Below are positions 1-6,539 of a stretch of 13,631 nt of DNA, in pieces (the stretch's first letter is position 1; the number at the start of each line of letters is the position of its first letter). The notes beneath the pieces were generated by a model that was given only the letters and a program-made list of their open reading frames with translations, was not told the DNA's origin and searched no databases. The position numbers and the translations under genes are program-made. The DNA comes from Gammaproteobacteria bacterium (GTDB lineage Bacteria > Pseudomonadota > Gammaproteobacteria > Steroidobacterales > Woeseiaceae). The DNA lies in NCBI GenBank assembly GCA_003645495.1, contig QNFK01000014.1, positions 1 to 13,631 of the forward strand. Direction: 5' to 3'.

Positions 1-500
1 CAAAATTCGCGACTGCTGGAAAGCGTGTCGGTAAGAAGGACCTCGCACTGCAGGCAATTTCATTTGGCAACGTTTATGTTGCCCAGATCGCAATGGGTGC
101 GACTGCACAACAGTCACTGCTCGCGATGCGCGAGGCGGAAGAGTATGAGGGCCCATCCCTGTTGCTTGCCTACAGTCACTGTATCGCGCACGGTTATGAC
201 ATGGGCGATGGCATGAAACAACAGAAGCTCGCGACGGCCAGTGGTTATTGGCCACTGATTCGTTTCAATCCGGCACTGCGTGCAGCCGGCAAGAAACCGT
301 TTGTTCTGGACTCACCACGCCCGAGCATCCCGTTCAAAGACTACGCGTACAACGAGATGCGCTACAAAATTCTTACGCGCACCAATCCCGAAGATGCTGA
401 GAAACTCCTGCAAGGTGCGCAGGAGCAGATAGACCGGCGCTGGCAAACCTACGAACACTTGCAAAACCAGGAACCAGCGAAATTTCACCCCGTGGGATAG
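1..500 (+). CDS. nifJ: Pyruvate:ferredoxin (flavodoxin) oxidoreductase, C-terminal end only
   Basis: This is the 3' end of a gene that begins before the window. The frame is open from base 3 and ends with TAG at 498-500, giving 165 residues. The enzyme family oxidatively decarboxylates pyruvate with CoA to acetyl-CoA and passes electrons to ferredoxin or flavodoxin in the cytoplasm. The visible part matches the C-terminal thiamine-diphosphate-binding region of the single-chain form of about 1,200 residues. The signs are VAQIAMGATAQQ, then AYSHCIAHGYDM with its conserved cysteine, then GYWPLIRFNP and the proline-rich stretch SPRPSIPFKDY before a charged helical tail. No frameshift is visible. 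A related 2-oxoacid oxidoreductase is possible, but the C-terminal signature is that of NifJ. The next gene starts 289 bases later, behind a hairpin, so this looks like the end of its transcript. Confidence 0.9.
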   Translation, partial: KFATAGKRVGKKDLALQAISFGNVYVAQIAMGATAQQSLLAMREAEEYEGPSLLLAYSHCIAHGYDMGDGMKQQKLATASGYWPLIRFNPALRAAGKKPFVLDSPRPSIPFKDYAYNEMRYKILTRTNPEDAEKLLQGAQEQIDRRWQTYEHLQNQEPAKFHPVG

Positions 501-789
501 ATCAGTTATGCCATCGACGAATTCGCAGACCCGAGTCACGACACGCTGGAACGCCGGGGATATAATTCCAGCGCCGTAGTTGTGCATATTGAATGCCCGG
601 GAGAGACGTCATAACCTCGAACTGTCAACTGGTCACCGATGACGGGGCCGGCTCATATATGTAGAAAATCATCAAAAGCGTGGAAGTAAGTGTCCCCCGG
701 CAAAGCCGGGGGCTTTAGTTTGTGAGCCGCTCAAAGCAGCGTAACGGGACCGCTGGCGCAGGCATCCTGCCTCCCATTACAATGGCTCG
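501..789. other. Intergenic region with a hairpin and a possible promoter
   Basis: This 289-base gap holds no convincing gene on either strand. It contains a perfect TATAAT hexamer at 561-566 without a recognisable -35 box, and a strong GC hairpin at 694-712. The 70 or so bases before the next start codon show a short hairpin (GCAGG cat CCTGC) but no clear Shine-Dalgarno sequence. Confidence 0.5.
694..720 (+). terminator. GC-rich hairpin, likely terminator of the oxidoreductase transcript
   Basis: A perfect 8-base-pair stem, CCCCCGGC (694-701) with GCCGGGGG (705-712), closes an AAA loop and is followed by CTTTAGTTT. This has the shape of an intrinsic terminator, although the T tract is interrupted. 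It lies 193 bases after the stop codon, which is far for a simple terminator. It could instead end a separate short transcript or belong to a dispersed palindromic repeat. Confidence 0.55.
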
Positions 790-2319
790 ATGTCGATTTC
801 TATCAGGCGCGCTGCCGCCATCATCCTGGCGAGCCTCCTGGCAATAGTTGGACGCTCAACTGCAGCGGATGACGCTATTTTTGATATTCAGGAGCTAGCC
901 AGTCAGGGCCGCGTCGTTACGGCGCATTTCGCGGATTTCGACGGTGATCAGCGATCGGACCTGATGGTCGTGAGTCTCGAAGGGATTCCGCCTGAAGAAT
1001 CACGCACGATATGGGTCTACCTGCAGCAGGATGACGGCACGTTCCCACCGACGCCGAGTCACAGTGTTGCACTGCCAGCCTGGAGTTCGGTCTATGACGT
1101 TGCGGATCTAAAGGAAACCCCGGGAGCTGAGCTGATTTTACTGCGCCCCGATGGTGTCACAATTTTCTCGATAGCAGACGCCTCCGCCGGGCAATGGGAT
1201 TTGCCCGTCAGCGGTCCCAGCACCGTAGGCGCCGCAGATGACGAGCGCGGATTCGATTATTTCCGCCTGGTCTATCGTGACTTCGGCAAAGAGCCCTGGA
1301 TACTGGTGCCGCAAATCGGCGTGATATCGGCGCTTACCGCCGACGGGGATCTGCAGGCTCAGATCGAAGTTGGGCGACGAGCCAATTATTTCGTTGTCCC
1401 GCAATCCGGGCCTTTCTCCATGGAAAGCGATATACAGTTATTCCTCGATACTCCCAAAATAGCCGTTGGTGATGTCGACGGAGACAGACGAAGCGACATG
1501 GTGGTCACGACTCGCCACGAAATTCGGGTATTCCTGCAAACGGATAACGGCGCATTTCCGCGACAAGCGAACCAAAAGTTACCGCTGCGATTCCTGAGCA
1601 AGCGCGATCACATTCGTGGTTCAGGCAGTGTCATATCGACATTACGAGACATCGATAGTGACGGCCGTCTTGACCTGATGGTCACTCATATTGAAGGTAG
1701 CTTCTCGGATGCGACCACACGAACCAGTATTTTTTACAACCGCGATGGCAGCTGGAACATCGCAGAACCGGATCAAAGCTTCGTCAGTGACGGCGCTCTT
1801 GGTTCGGACCTGCTACTCGATGTAGACCAGGACAACATACTTGAGCTTGTGCGCATCCGACAAAAATTCAGCGTGCTTGAGATGATCGAGATATTACTTA
1901 CCCAGGAAATTGACTCTCAGGTATTAGTTCATCGCCGCAAAGCTGATGGCAACTTCAGTACCAAACCCTGGGGCAAAAAGAAAATCAGCACCGGCATCAG
2001 TTTTGACACCTTCCGACCTGAAGGATTCCTTACGCCCACCGGCCTCGACCTCAACGCAGACGGACTTATGGATTTCATTACTTCGAACGATGGCAAAGGT
2101 ATCGAGGTTTTTCTGGGTGGTGAAAGTAAACCCTACGCGAGGCGCACCGCCAGGCAGAAATTCCCCACGGCTGGTGTAATTCACTTTGCCGATTTTGACG
2201 GCGATGATCTGCTCGATTTCGTGCTCATTGACCCACAGGAGTTTGATACTTTGGTCAGGGTCGGCCGCAATCGAGGCGTGCTGCCGGGTTCCAACAAGCC
2301 AAACTCGCAACCTGATTGA
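790..2319 (+). CDS. Secreted FG-GAP/VCBS repeat protein (integrin-alpha-like propeller)
   Basis: The 509-residue protein begins with a Sec signal peptide: basic SIRRAA, a hydrophobic core at residues 8-20, and a likely cleavage near STAAD at 23-27. It is therefore exported. The rest carries six acidic calcium-loop motifs of the DxDxDGxxD type at residues 49-57, 228-236, 287-295, 344-352, 420-428 and 468-476. Most are followed by a hydrophobic strand, as in FG-GAP/VCBS repeats that fold into a beta-propeller. The fourth (DVDQDNILE) is degenerate. The long spacing between the first two motifs (residues 58-227) suggests eroded blades there. No enzymatic domain, cysteine pair or lipobox is visible. 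No good ribosome binding site precedes the ATG, but the signal peptide supports this start. Such proteins are often adhesive or structural; the specific role is unknown. It converges on the Rieske gene. Confidence 0.85.
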   Translation: MSISIRRAAAIILASLLAIVGRSTAADDAIFDIQELASQGRVVTAHFADFDGDQRSDLMVVSLEGIPPEESRTIWVYLQQDDGTFPPTPSHSVALPAWSSVYDVADLKETPGAELILLRPDGVTIFSIADASAGQWDLPVSGPSTVGAADDERGFDYFRLVYRDFGKEPWILVPQIGVISALTADGDLQAQIEVGRRANYFVVPQSGPFSMESDIQLFLDTPKIAVGDVDGDRRSDMVVTTRHEIRVFLQTDNGAFPRQANQKLPLRFLSKRDHIRGSGSVISTLRDIDSDGRLDLMVTHIEGSFSDATTRTSIFYNRDGSWNIAEPDQSFVSDGALGSDLLLDVDQDNILELVRIRQKFSVLEMIEILLTQEIDSQVLVHRRKADGNFSTKPWGKKKISTGISFDTFRPEGFLTPTGLDLNADGLMDFITSNDGKGIEVFLGGESKPYARRTARQKFPTAGVIHFADFDGDDLLDFVLIDPQEFDTLVRVGRNRGVLPGSNKPNSQPD

Positions 2320-2336
2320 ATCTCCAAGTTCAATCA
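2313..2336. terminator. Hairpin across the stop codon between two convergent genes
   Basis: TGATTGAA (2313-2320) pairs perfectly with TTCAATCA (2329-2336) around an 8-base loop. The TGA stop of the upstream gene lies inside the stem, and the Rieske gene ends five bases beyond it on the other strand. There is no T tract on either side, so it may stall or protect 3' ends rather than act as a classic terminator. Confidence 0.4.
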
Positions 2337-2340
2337 CTAT

Positions 2341-3540
2341 CTAACCCAATAACTTGCTGGCAACGTATTGACCGAACTGCCAGTTCGTTTTTTCCATTTC
2401 ATTCAGTGGGCCGCGGTTACCAACTCCGCATTCCAATCCTTTCTGAACTCCCGTGTTGATGATTTTATCTTCCGCCATGAATGCCGCGACCAGTTCCATG
2501 TCTGTTTTGACTTCAGACTCTGTTGCCCTACCAGCATTCAGGTCCCTGGCGACCCAGGCACGAAATCTCAAGCGGTTGTATTGCAGCGGTTGAATCGACA
2601 ACCAAATGACCGAAGCAGTCCTGATAGCAAATGTCAGGCTGGGATAGATACAGCTAAGATGTTCCTTGTTTTCTTTTTCGTTCGTCGCTGCGGCCGTTAC
2701 ACAGCGCATAGTGTGATGGTTATACCCGGGCCCGCCCGGCATCACTTCAACAGAAGCGGTAGGAGTATCCGGTTCCAGTGTTGTCTTATGCACTCTGAAC
2801 ACGTGATAGCTTTCGCAAAAATTTTCAACCAGAACCTTCCAGTTACAGTCGACTTCGTCGTCATAGGAATGCACCACGTCCATGCCGGCCAGATTGAACG
2901 GGCCAACTTCTTCCTGCAATGACTCAAGACGTGGCGCCAGCGGTTCGGCGTTCTGATCCAGGTTGACGAAAACTAGTCCTTGCCAGACCTCGAGTCGCAG
3001 GTCATTCAGGCATATATCCTTCACCTGCGCAGGCTTCATAAACGGCGCACCCCGAAGTTTGCCATTCAATTCGTAAGTCCAGGCGTGATACGGGCAAACC
3101 AGTAATTTGGTATTGCCCGAGCCATCCAACAGGCGTGCCGAACGATGTCGGCATACGTTGGAGAAAGCGCGCAATTCGTCCGAACGATCGCGAACGACCA
3201 TGATCGGGTGCCCTACCAGTTCGAAGGTCAGGTAATCACCTGGCTTTTTTAATTCCGAAACGTGACCCACGCATTGCCATTCCTTGTGGAAGATATTCTC
3301 AACTTCCATTGTGAGAAATTCTTCAGAGGAATAGAACCCGGACGATAACGGGAACTTACCCTTATCCGATTCACTGTTTGCACGCCAGTGCTCCAAACCT
3401 GCAAGAAGCTCGCTTTTTGACTTCCCCTCTGCTGCAAGCGGAGAGGATGCGCGACCCTCACCCAGGAATGTTTTCTTTGTGCTCGCCAAAATCCTCTCCC
3501 GACTGCTGGCACTGCCATCACCTGGAAGCCACCCGGTCAC
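2341..3540 (-). CDS. Rieske non-heme iron oxygenase, alpha subunit (carnitine/choline-monooxygenase-like)
   Basis: The 399-codon frame encodes the catalytic subunit of a cytoplasmic two-component oxygenase. The Rieske cluster ligands are C130, H132, C149 and H152 (CRHRSARLLDG, then CPYHAW). The catalytic domain supplies the mononuclear iron ligands H246 and H251 (ESYHVFRVH) and D358 (AEDKIINTGVQKGL). E243 sits three residues before H246, where naphthalene-dioxygenase-type enzymes have aspartate; glutamate here is the carnitine monooxygenase (CntA) pattern, so a quaternary-amine substrate is plausible but unproven. No reductase or beta subunit lies next to it. The start is uncertain. Family homology begins only near residue 43, the GTG at 3540 lacks a ribosome binding site, and residues 26-42 are encoded by a palindromic repeat-like sequence. 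The frame stays open upstream without an ATG. Confidence 0.88.
   Translation of the reverse strand: MTGWLPGDGSASSRERILASTKKTFLGEGRASSPLAAEGKSKSELLAGLEHWRANSESDKGKFPLSSGFYSSEEFLTMEVENIFHKEWQCVGHVSELKKPGDYLTFELVGHPIMVVRDRSDELRAFSNVCRHRSARLLDGSGNTKLLVCPYHAWTYELNGKLRGAPFMKPAQVKDICLNDLRLEVWQGLVFVNLDQNAEPLAPRLESLQEEVGPFNLAGMDVVHSYDDEVDCNWKVLVENFCESYHVFRVHKTTLEPDTPTASVEVMPGGPGYNHHTMRCVTAAATNEKENKEHLSCIYPSLTFAIRTASVIWLSIQPLQYNRLRFRAWVARDLNAGRATESEVKTDMELVAAFMAEDKIINTGVQKGLECGVGNRGPLNEMEKTNWQFGQYVASKLLG
3424..3500. repeat. Palindromic repeat-like sequence inside the 5' end of the Rieske frame
   Basis: CCTCTGCT (3426-3433) pairs with AGC plus AGAGG (3437-3439, 3442-3446) with a two-base bulge, followed by CCCTCACCC (3455-3463) and CCTCTCCC (3493-3500). 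The composition resembles the common CCCTCACCC/CCTCTCCC-type intergenic repeats of many Proteobacteria. Translated, it gives the low-complexity GEGRASSPLAAEGK, which is not part of the oxygenase fold. Confidence 0.35.
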
Positions 3541-3602
3541 ACATTCAACTGTGGTACCGTTCTGTGCCGAAGCACAAGCAACTATAACATTGGCGGAAAT
3601 AC

Positions 3603-4013
3603 ATGCCGGACATAGACATAAGTTTTACGGATACGATTGATATTTCCGAAATTGTTGCGCTTTATGCTGCCAATGAGTGGTCGTCGGCTGAACAGCCCGA
3701 AAAACTCATTTCGGCTCTGCGTAACTCTGACTCATTGGTGACAGCGCGCATTGAAGGAGAGCTGGTTGGACTCGCCAATGCAATATCGGACGGTCACCTC
3801 GTCGTTTACTACCCGCATTTGCTGGTGCACCCGGATAACCAGGGTAAAGGCATCGGTGCTCGCATCATGTCAGCGATGCGGGAACGTTACGACTCCTATC
3901 ATCAACAGATGCTTACTGCAGATGTCGATTCCGTGAAGTTCTATGAACGTGCGGGGTTTGAGCGTGCAGGCAAGACGGTGCCAATGTGGATTTATGCCGG
4001 CACAGATCATTGA
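3603..4013 (+). CDS. GNAT-family N-acetyltransferase
   Basis: This 136-residue cytoplasmic protein would transfer an acetyl group from acetyl-CoA to an amine; its substrate is unknown. Motif A is clear: LLVHPDNQGKGIGARIM at residues 73-89, with the Q-G-K-G-I-G pyrophosphate-binding loop at 80-85. Motif B follows as SVKFYERAGFERAG (110-123), with Y114 in the usual general-acid position. The length is typical of a single GNAT domain. A GGCGGA ribosome binding site at 3592-3597 lies five bases before the ATG. The gene is divergent from the Rieske gene, 62 bases away, and its stop is ten bases before the next start, so the two are probably co-transcribed. Confidence 0.87.
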   Translation: MPDIDISFTDTIDISEIVALYAANEWSSAEQPEKLISALRNSDSLVTARIEGELVGLANAISDGHLVVYYPHLLVHPDNQGKGIGARIMSAMRERYDSYHQQMLTADVDSVKFYERAGFERAGKTVPMWIYAGTDH

Positions 4014-4023
4014 GGAACAATGC

Positions 4024-4329
4024 ATGATAATTCGAATGTGGCACGGGCGGGTGGACAACGATAAAGCCAGCGCTTATCGGGAATTTCTCAAGCAACGTGC
4101 AATTCCTGACTACCAGTCAGTCAAGGGTAATATCGACGTCAGGATACTCGAGAGACACGAGGATGACGCGACTCACTTCATTACGATGACGACCTGGGAG
4201 AATCTTGACGACATCAAGGCATTTGCTGGCGAGGACCTGGAAAAAGCCAAGTATTACCCTGAGGATGACGGGTATCTGCTTGAGTTCGAACCAACTGTTG
4301 TTCACTACGAAGTCGTTGGCCAGTCCTGA
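4024..4329 (+). CDS. Small ABM-fold protein (antibiotic biosynthesis monooxygenase superfamily)
   Basis: The 101-residue protein is a single ferredoxin-like alpha/beta-barrel domain of the kind that forms dimers. It starts MIIRMWHGRV and has the typical second half: FITMTTWENLDDIKAFAGEDL (residues 52-72), then KYYPEDDGYLLEFEP and a terminal VVHYEVV strand. Family members include quinol monooxygenases and heme-degrading enzymes, but many are uncharacterised. No heme or metal ligand set can be assigned here. The ATG at 4024 is preceded by GAGG at 4013-4016 with seven-base spacing. Longer in-frame starts would run inside the acetyltransferase gene and are unlikely. It follows the acetyltransferase in a probable operon. 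Confidence 0.82.
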   Translation: MIIRMWHGRVDNDKASAYREFLKQRAIPDYQSVKGNIDVRILERHEDDATHFITMTTWENLDDIKAFAGEDLEKAKYYPEDDGYLLEFEPTVVHYEVVGQS

Positions 4330-4348
4330 TAAACCCCGTAAATTCTAT

Positions 4349-4373
4349 CGTTGTTGCAACGTAAGAATTCTTA
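4349..4373. promoter_or_regulatory. Two adjacent palindromes upstream of the FFLEELY-like gene
   Basis: CGTTG TTG CAACG (4349-4361) is directly followed by the perfect 12-base palindrome TAAGAATTCTTA (4362-4373). They fill much of the 90-base gap before the next start at 4420. They could be a regulator binding site or a weak transcript end; no clear promoter hexamers accompany them. Confidence 0.3.
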
Positions 4374-4419
4374 ATACAGATCGACCGTCTGGCCTGCAAA
4401 CGCCCCTTGGGGATATGAC

Positions 4420-5109
4420 ATGAGCGCTGCATCAGAGCTGCGTGAATATACAGACCGTAGCAATTCTATACACAAGGAATACCTCGGCAATCCAGAGCTC
4501 CTGCGACGGTATGAGTGCTTTGTTGATTGGCAACTCGACTACATGTTGCCATTTTACGAGGATCTTGGCGCAACTGAAGACCGGGCTGAGGCAGTAAATT
4601 TTTTTGTTTCGGATCTTACCGGAATCGACATCAGCGAACGCGACCTTGAATTCGCAAAAGTTGTTCCGCTCATGACGCGGATGTTGCCAGACAAGGCATT
4701 GGATGCAGTGGCTACAGCGATGCGGCTTAACGCCCGGGTTCTTGGTATCAATCTCTCTATTTGTCGTGAGTTATACAAAGAAATATCTATCGACACAGAG
4801 ATCACGGAAGCGAGCTACTGCTCCGCCTGCCGACGAGCGAGCCAACTGGAAGAATGCCTTGAGCTCGTACACCTGACTGCGGAAATCGGCCGCGATCTGG
4901 ATCAGCTGATTCGAATTCCGATGATCGGGCTAACGCTCAGAGCAATGCGGTTACCGGCCCGCCTGGCGGGATTCGGCGCCTTGCAAAAATTTCTGGAAAC
5001 AGGTTACAAATCGTTCAATGCGTTGGAGGATGTCCACCAGTTCCTCGATGATATGACGGTCCGCATGACCGAGGTCTTTACGCAAATATTCACCAAGCCA
5101 ATTCGATAA
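4420..5109 (+). CDS. FFLEELY-motif-like helical protein of unknown function
   Basis: The 229-residue protein is predicted to be almost wholly helical and soluble, with no signal peptide or membrane segment. It resembles the proteobacterial family named for a FFLEELY motif. The equivalent here is NFFVSDLTG (residues 60-68), followed by the family-like ERDLEFAKVVPLMTRMLP (73-90). The most conserved block is C-terminal, RAMRLPARLAGFGALQKFL at 174-192 with the following ETGYKSF. I recall no experimentally established function for the family. Unusual here are the degenerate signature (VSD in place of LEE) and a CxxC pair, C134 and C137, in SYCSACRR. GGGG at 4407-4410 is a possible ribosome binding site nine bases before the ATG. 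The next gene follows after 51 bases on the same strand. Confidence 0.75.
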   Translation: MSAASELREYTDRSNSIHKEYLGNPELLRRYECFVDWQLDYMLPFYEDLGATEDRAEAVNFFVSDLTGIDISERDLEFAKVVPLMTRMLPDKALDAVATAMRLNARVLGINLSICRELYKEISIDTEITEASYCSACRRASQLEECLELVHLTAEIGRDLDQLIRIPMIGLTLRAMRLPARLAGFGALQKFLETGYKSFNALEDVHQFLDDMTVRMTEVFTQIFTKPIR

Positions 5110-5160
5110 CAATGAAATGCTCTGGGAGATTTCCGCAACCGCGCTGTAGACTACTATGCC

Positions 5161-6402
5161 ATGACCTCGCTTCCTCTTGACTGCCGCGACCTGCCCGCCA
5201 GGCAAGCTGGGCTCGCCATCCTTGCCGCATATAATGCCGCGGACAACGGTACCGGGTTCTCTGCATTAATCGATTCCCTGGATGCCGGCTTGCGCATGTG
5301 GCTTATTGAGGCTGGCGTAAAACATCAGGTTGAGACAGTTCATGCCGGGGGCCTGCAACTGAATATAACGCGTGGTCTTTCACCTGGGCAAGGCACTATA
5401 CCCGGACTCCATCACGTTGCAGCAGGCAGATCCGACGACGTCTGGGCGTGCGAACGTTCTAGCCGTCTCGCCCGGTTTGATGCGCTAACGGGCAGAGTCA
5501 TTCAGGTGGCCGAGGTTGCGACGAAAGCTTCTCACCTGGCTGTCGATCGTTCCGGAAAATACGTTTTTGTGGCAGATCCCGGCGCCGATGTACTCCTCGC
5601 AATCGCAAGCGAAGATTTATCGGTGCAGCATGTCTGGCCCGCTCCCGGTGGACCACAGCTGCCGACAATTACCGACGATGGCATTGTTTGTGTAACTGGC
5701 GCCGGGTCTGGAACGTTGACAATCGTTCGCCCACGCGCCCAGGGCTACGCTGTACAGACCATCAGCGTCGGTGAGTGTCCGCACGATCCGCTTGTTACCC
5801 GGGACGGCAAACGCATTTTCGTGCCCTGTGCGGGTGACGGCGTCATCGTTAGCGTTGATCTTGAGAACGGAGAGATCCTTGGCCGCTTTCCCGTCGGTGA
5901 TGGGCCGGCCCATCTTGCGCTCCACCCGGACGGCAGCAAACTCTACTCAGCAAATACATTCGACGGCACGCTAAGCTGCCTTTCCGTTGAAGGCGATTTG
6001 TTGGCTAACAAACCGAGTGGTCCATGGGCGCATCAACCTGTGATATCGCCGGATGGAAGTCATGTCTTTGTTGCTAACTTCCTCGACGATACGGTCTCGG
6101 TATTCGACACGGAACGGCTGGACCAGGTCACGAAATTTAAAACTGATGCCTATCCACACGGTCTCTATTTGTCGCCAAATGGCAAGTGGCTCGTTGCGAC
6201 AGGATTTTCTTCAGACCATTTGAAAGTCTACAACGCGATTACCCGCACCGAAGTCGCAAGAATCGAAGTCGGCCGTGGTTCCTCGCACGTTGCATTTCTT
6301 CCCGACCAGGAAACCGCGTATGTCGCCTGTTCCGTGGACAGCCATCTCGCACGGCTTGATCTGCTCACAATGACTTGCTCACAACGCACAGGCATTTCCT
6401 GA
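5161..6402 (+). CDS. TusA/DUF2249-like domain fused to an eight-repeat YVTN-type beta-propeller
   Basis: The 413-residue protein has no signal peptide and should be cytoplasmic, unlike most YVTN propellers. Residues 4-58 (LPLDCRDLPARQ to VKHQVE) look like a TusA/DUF2249 domain of about 55-60 residues. C8 is present, but the CPxP motif of sulfur-relay TusA is absent. From about residue 81 come repeats of the form H-x-x-V/L-spDGk-x-hyVan-x-x-D-x-h-x-hhD, starting at H84, H125, Q166, H208, H251, H291, H333 and H376. The spacing is 41, 41, 42, 43, 40, 42 and 43 residues, giving eight blades. The start is supported because the N-terminal domain begins at residue 4, although no ribosome binding site is visible. 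A role in redox or sulfur/heme-related handling is only a guess. Confidence 0.8.
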   Translation: MTSLPLDCRDLPARQAGLAILAAYNAADNGTGFSALIDSLDAGLRMWLIEAGVKHQVETVHAGGLQLNITRGLSPGQGTIPGLHHVAAGRSDDVWACERSSRLARFDALTGRVIQVAEVATKASHLAVDRSGKYVFVADPGADVLLAIASEDLSVQHVWPAPGGPQLPTITDDGIVCVTGAGSGTLTIVRPRAQGYAVQTISVGECPHDPLVTRDGKRIFVPCAGDGVIVSVDLENGEILGRFPVGDGPAHLALHPDGSKLYSANTFDGTLSCLSVEGDLLANKPSGPWAHQPVISPDGSHVFVANFLDDTVSVFDTERLDQVTKFKTDAYPHGLYLSPNGKWLVATGFSSDHLKVYNAITRTEVARIEVGRGSSHVAFLPDQETAYVACSVDSHLARLDLLTMTCSQRTGIS

Positions 6403-6418
6403 CACCGGCGAGTACCTC

Positions 6419-6539
6419 ATCAGGTGATAATTGCACTCCTGATACAGTTCACCTGATAAATCGAACCTGGCCTGTTGCCAGGCCCGATGATCATGCACCG
6501 GAACACTTTCCAATTCCGGATCAATATGATTTTCATCAT
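6419..6539. terminator. Cluster of four hairpins between convergent genes
   Basis: The 136-base gap between the propeller gene and the DUF2855 gene contains four inverted repeats. They are ATCAGGTGA/TCACCTGAT (6419-6427 with 6449-6457), CCTGGC/GCCAGG (6466-6471 with 6477-6482), CCGGAA/TTCCGG (6498-6503 with 6514-6519) and ATGAT/ATCAT (6526-6530 with 6535-6539). An alternative stem GGCCTG/CAGGCC overlaps the second. None has a long T tract. Bidirectional termination or 3'-end protection is the likeliest role. Confidence 0.45.

Noticed and set aside
694..720. The GC hairpin as an end of an IS200/IS605-type element.
   Set aside because: There is no transposase and no partner hairpin at a plausible distance; a terminator or solitary repeat is the simpler reading.
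2368..2922. A 184-codon plus-strand frame opposite the Rieske gene.
   Set aside because: It lies wholly antisense to a clearly conserved oxygenase, and its translation is low-similarity with no recognisable domain.
3583..3588. TATAAC as a -10 box for the acetyltransferase gene.
   Set aside because: No acceptable -35 box lies 16-18 bases upstream, and the start point would leave almost no untranslated leader with the ribosome binding site.
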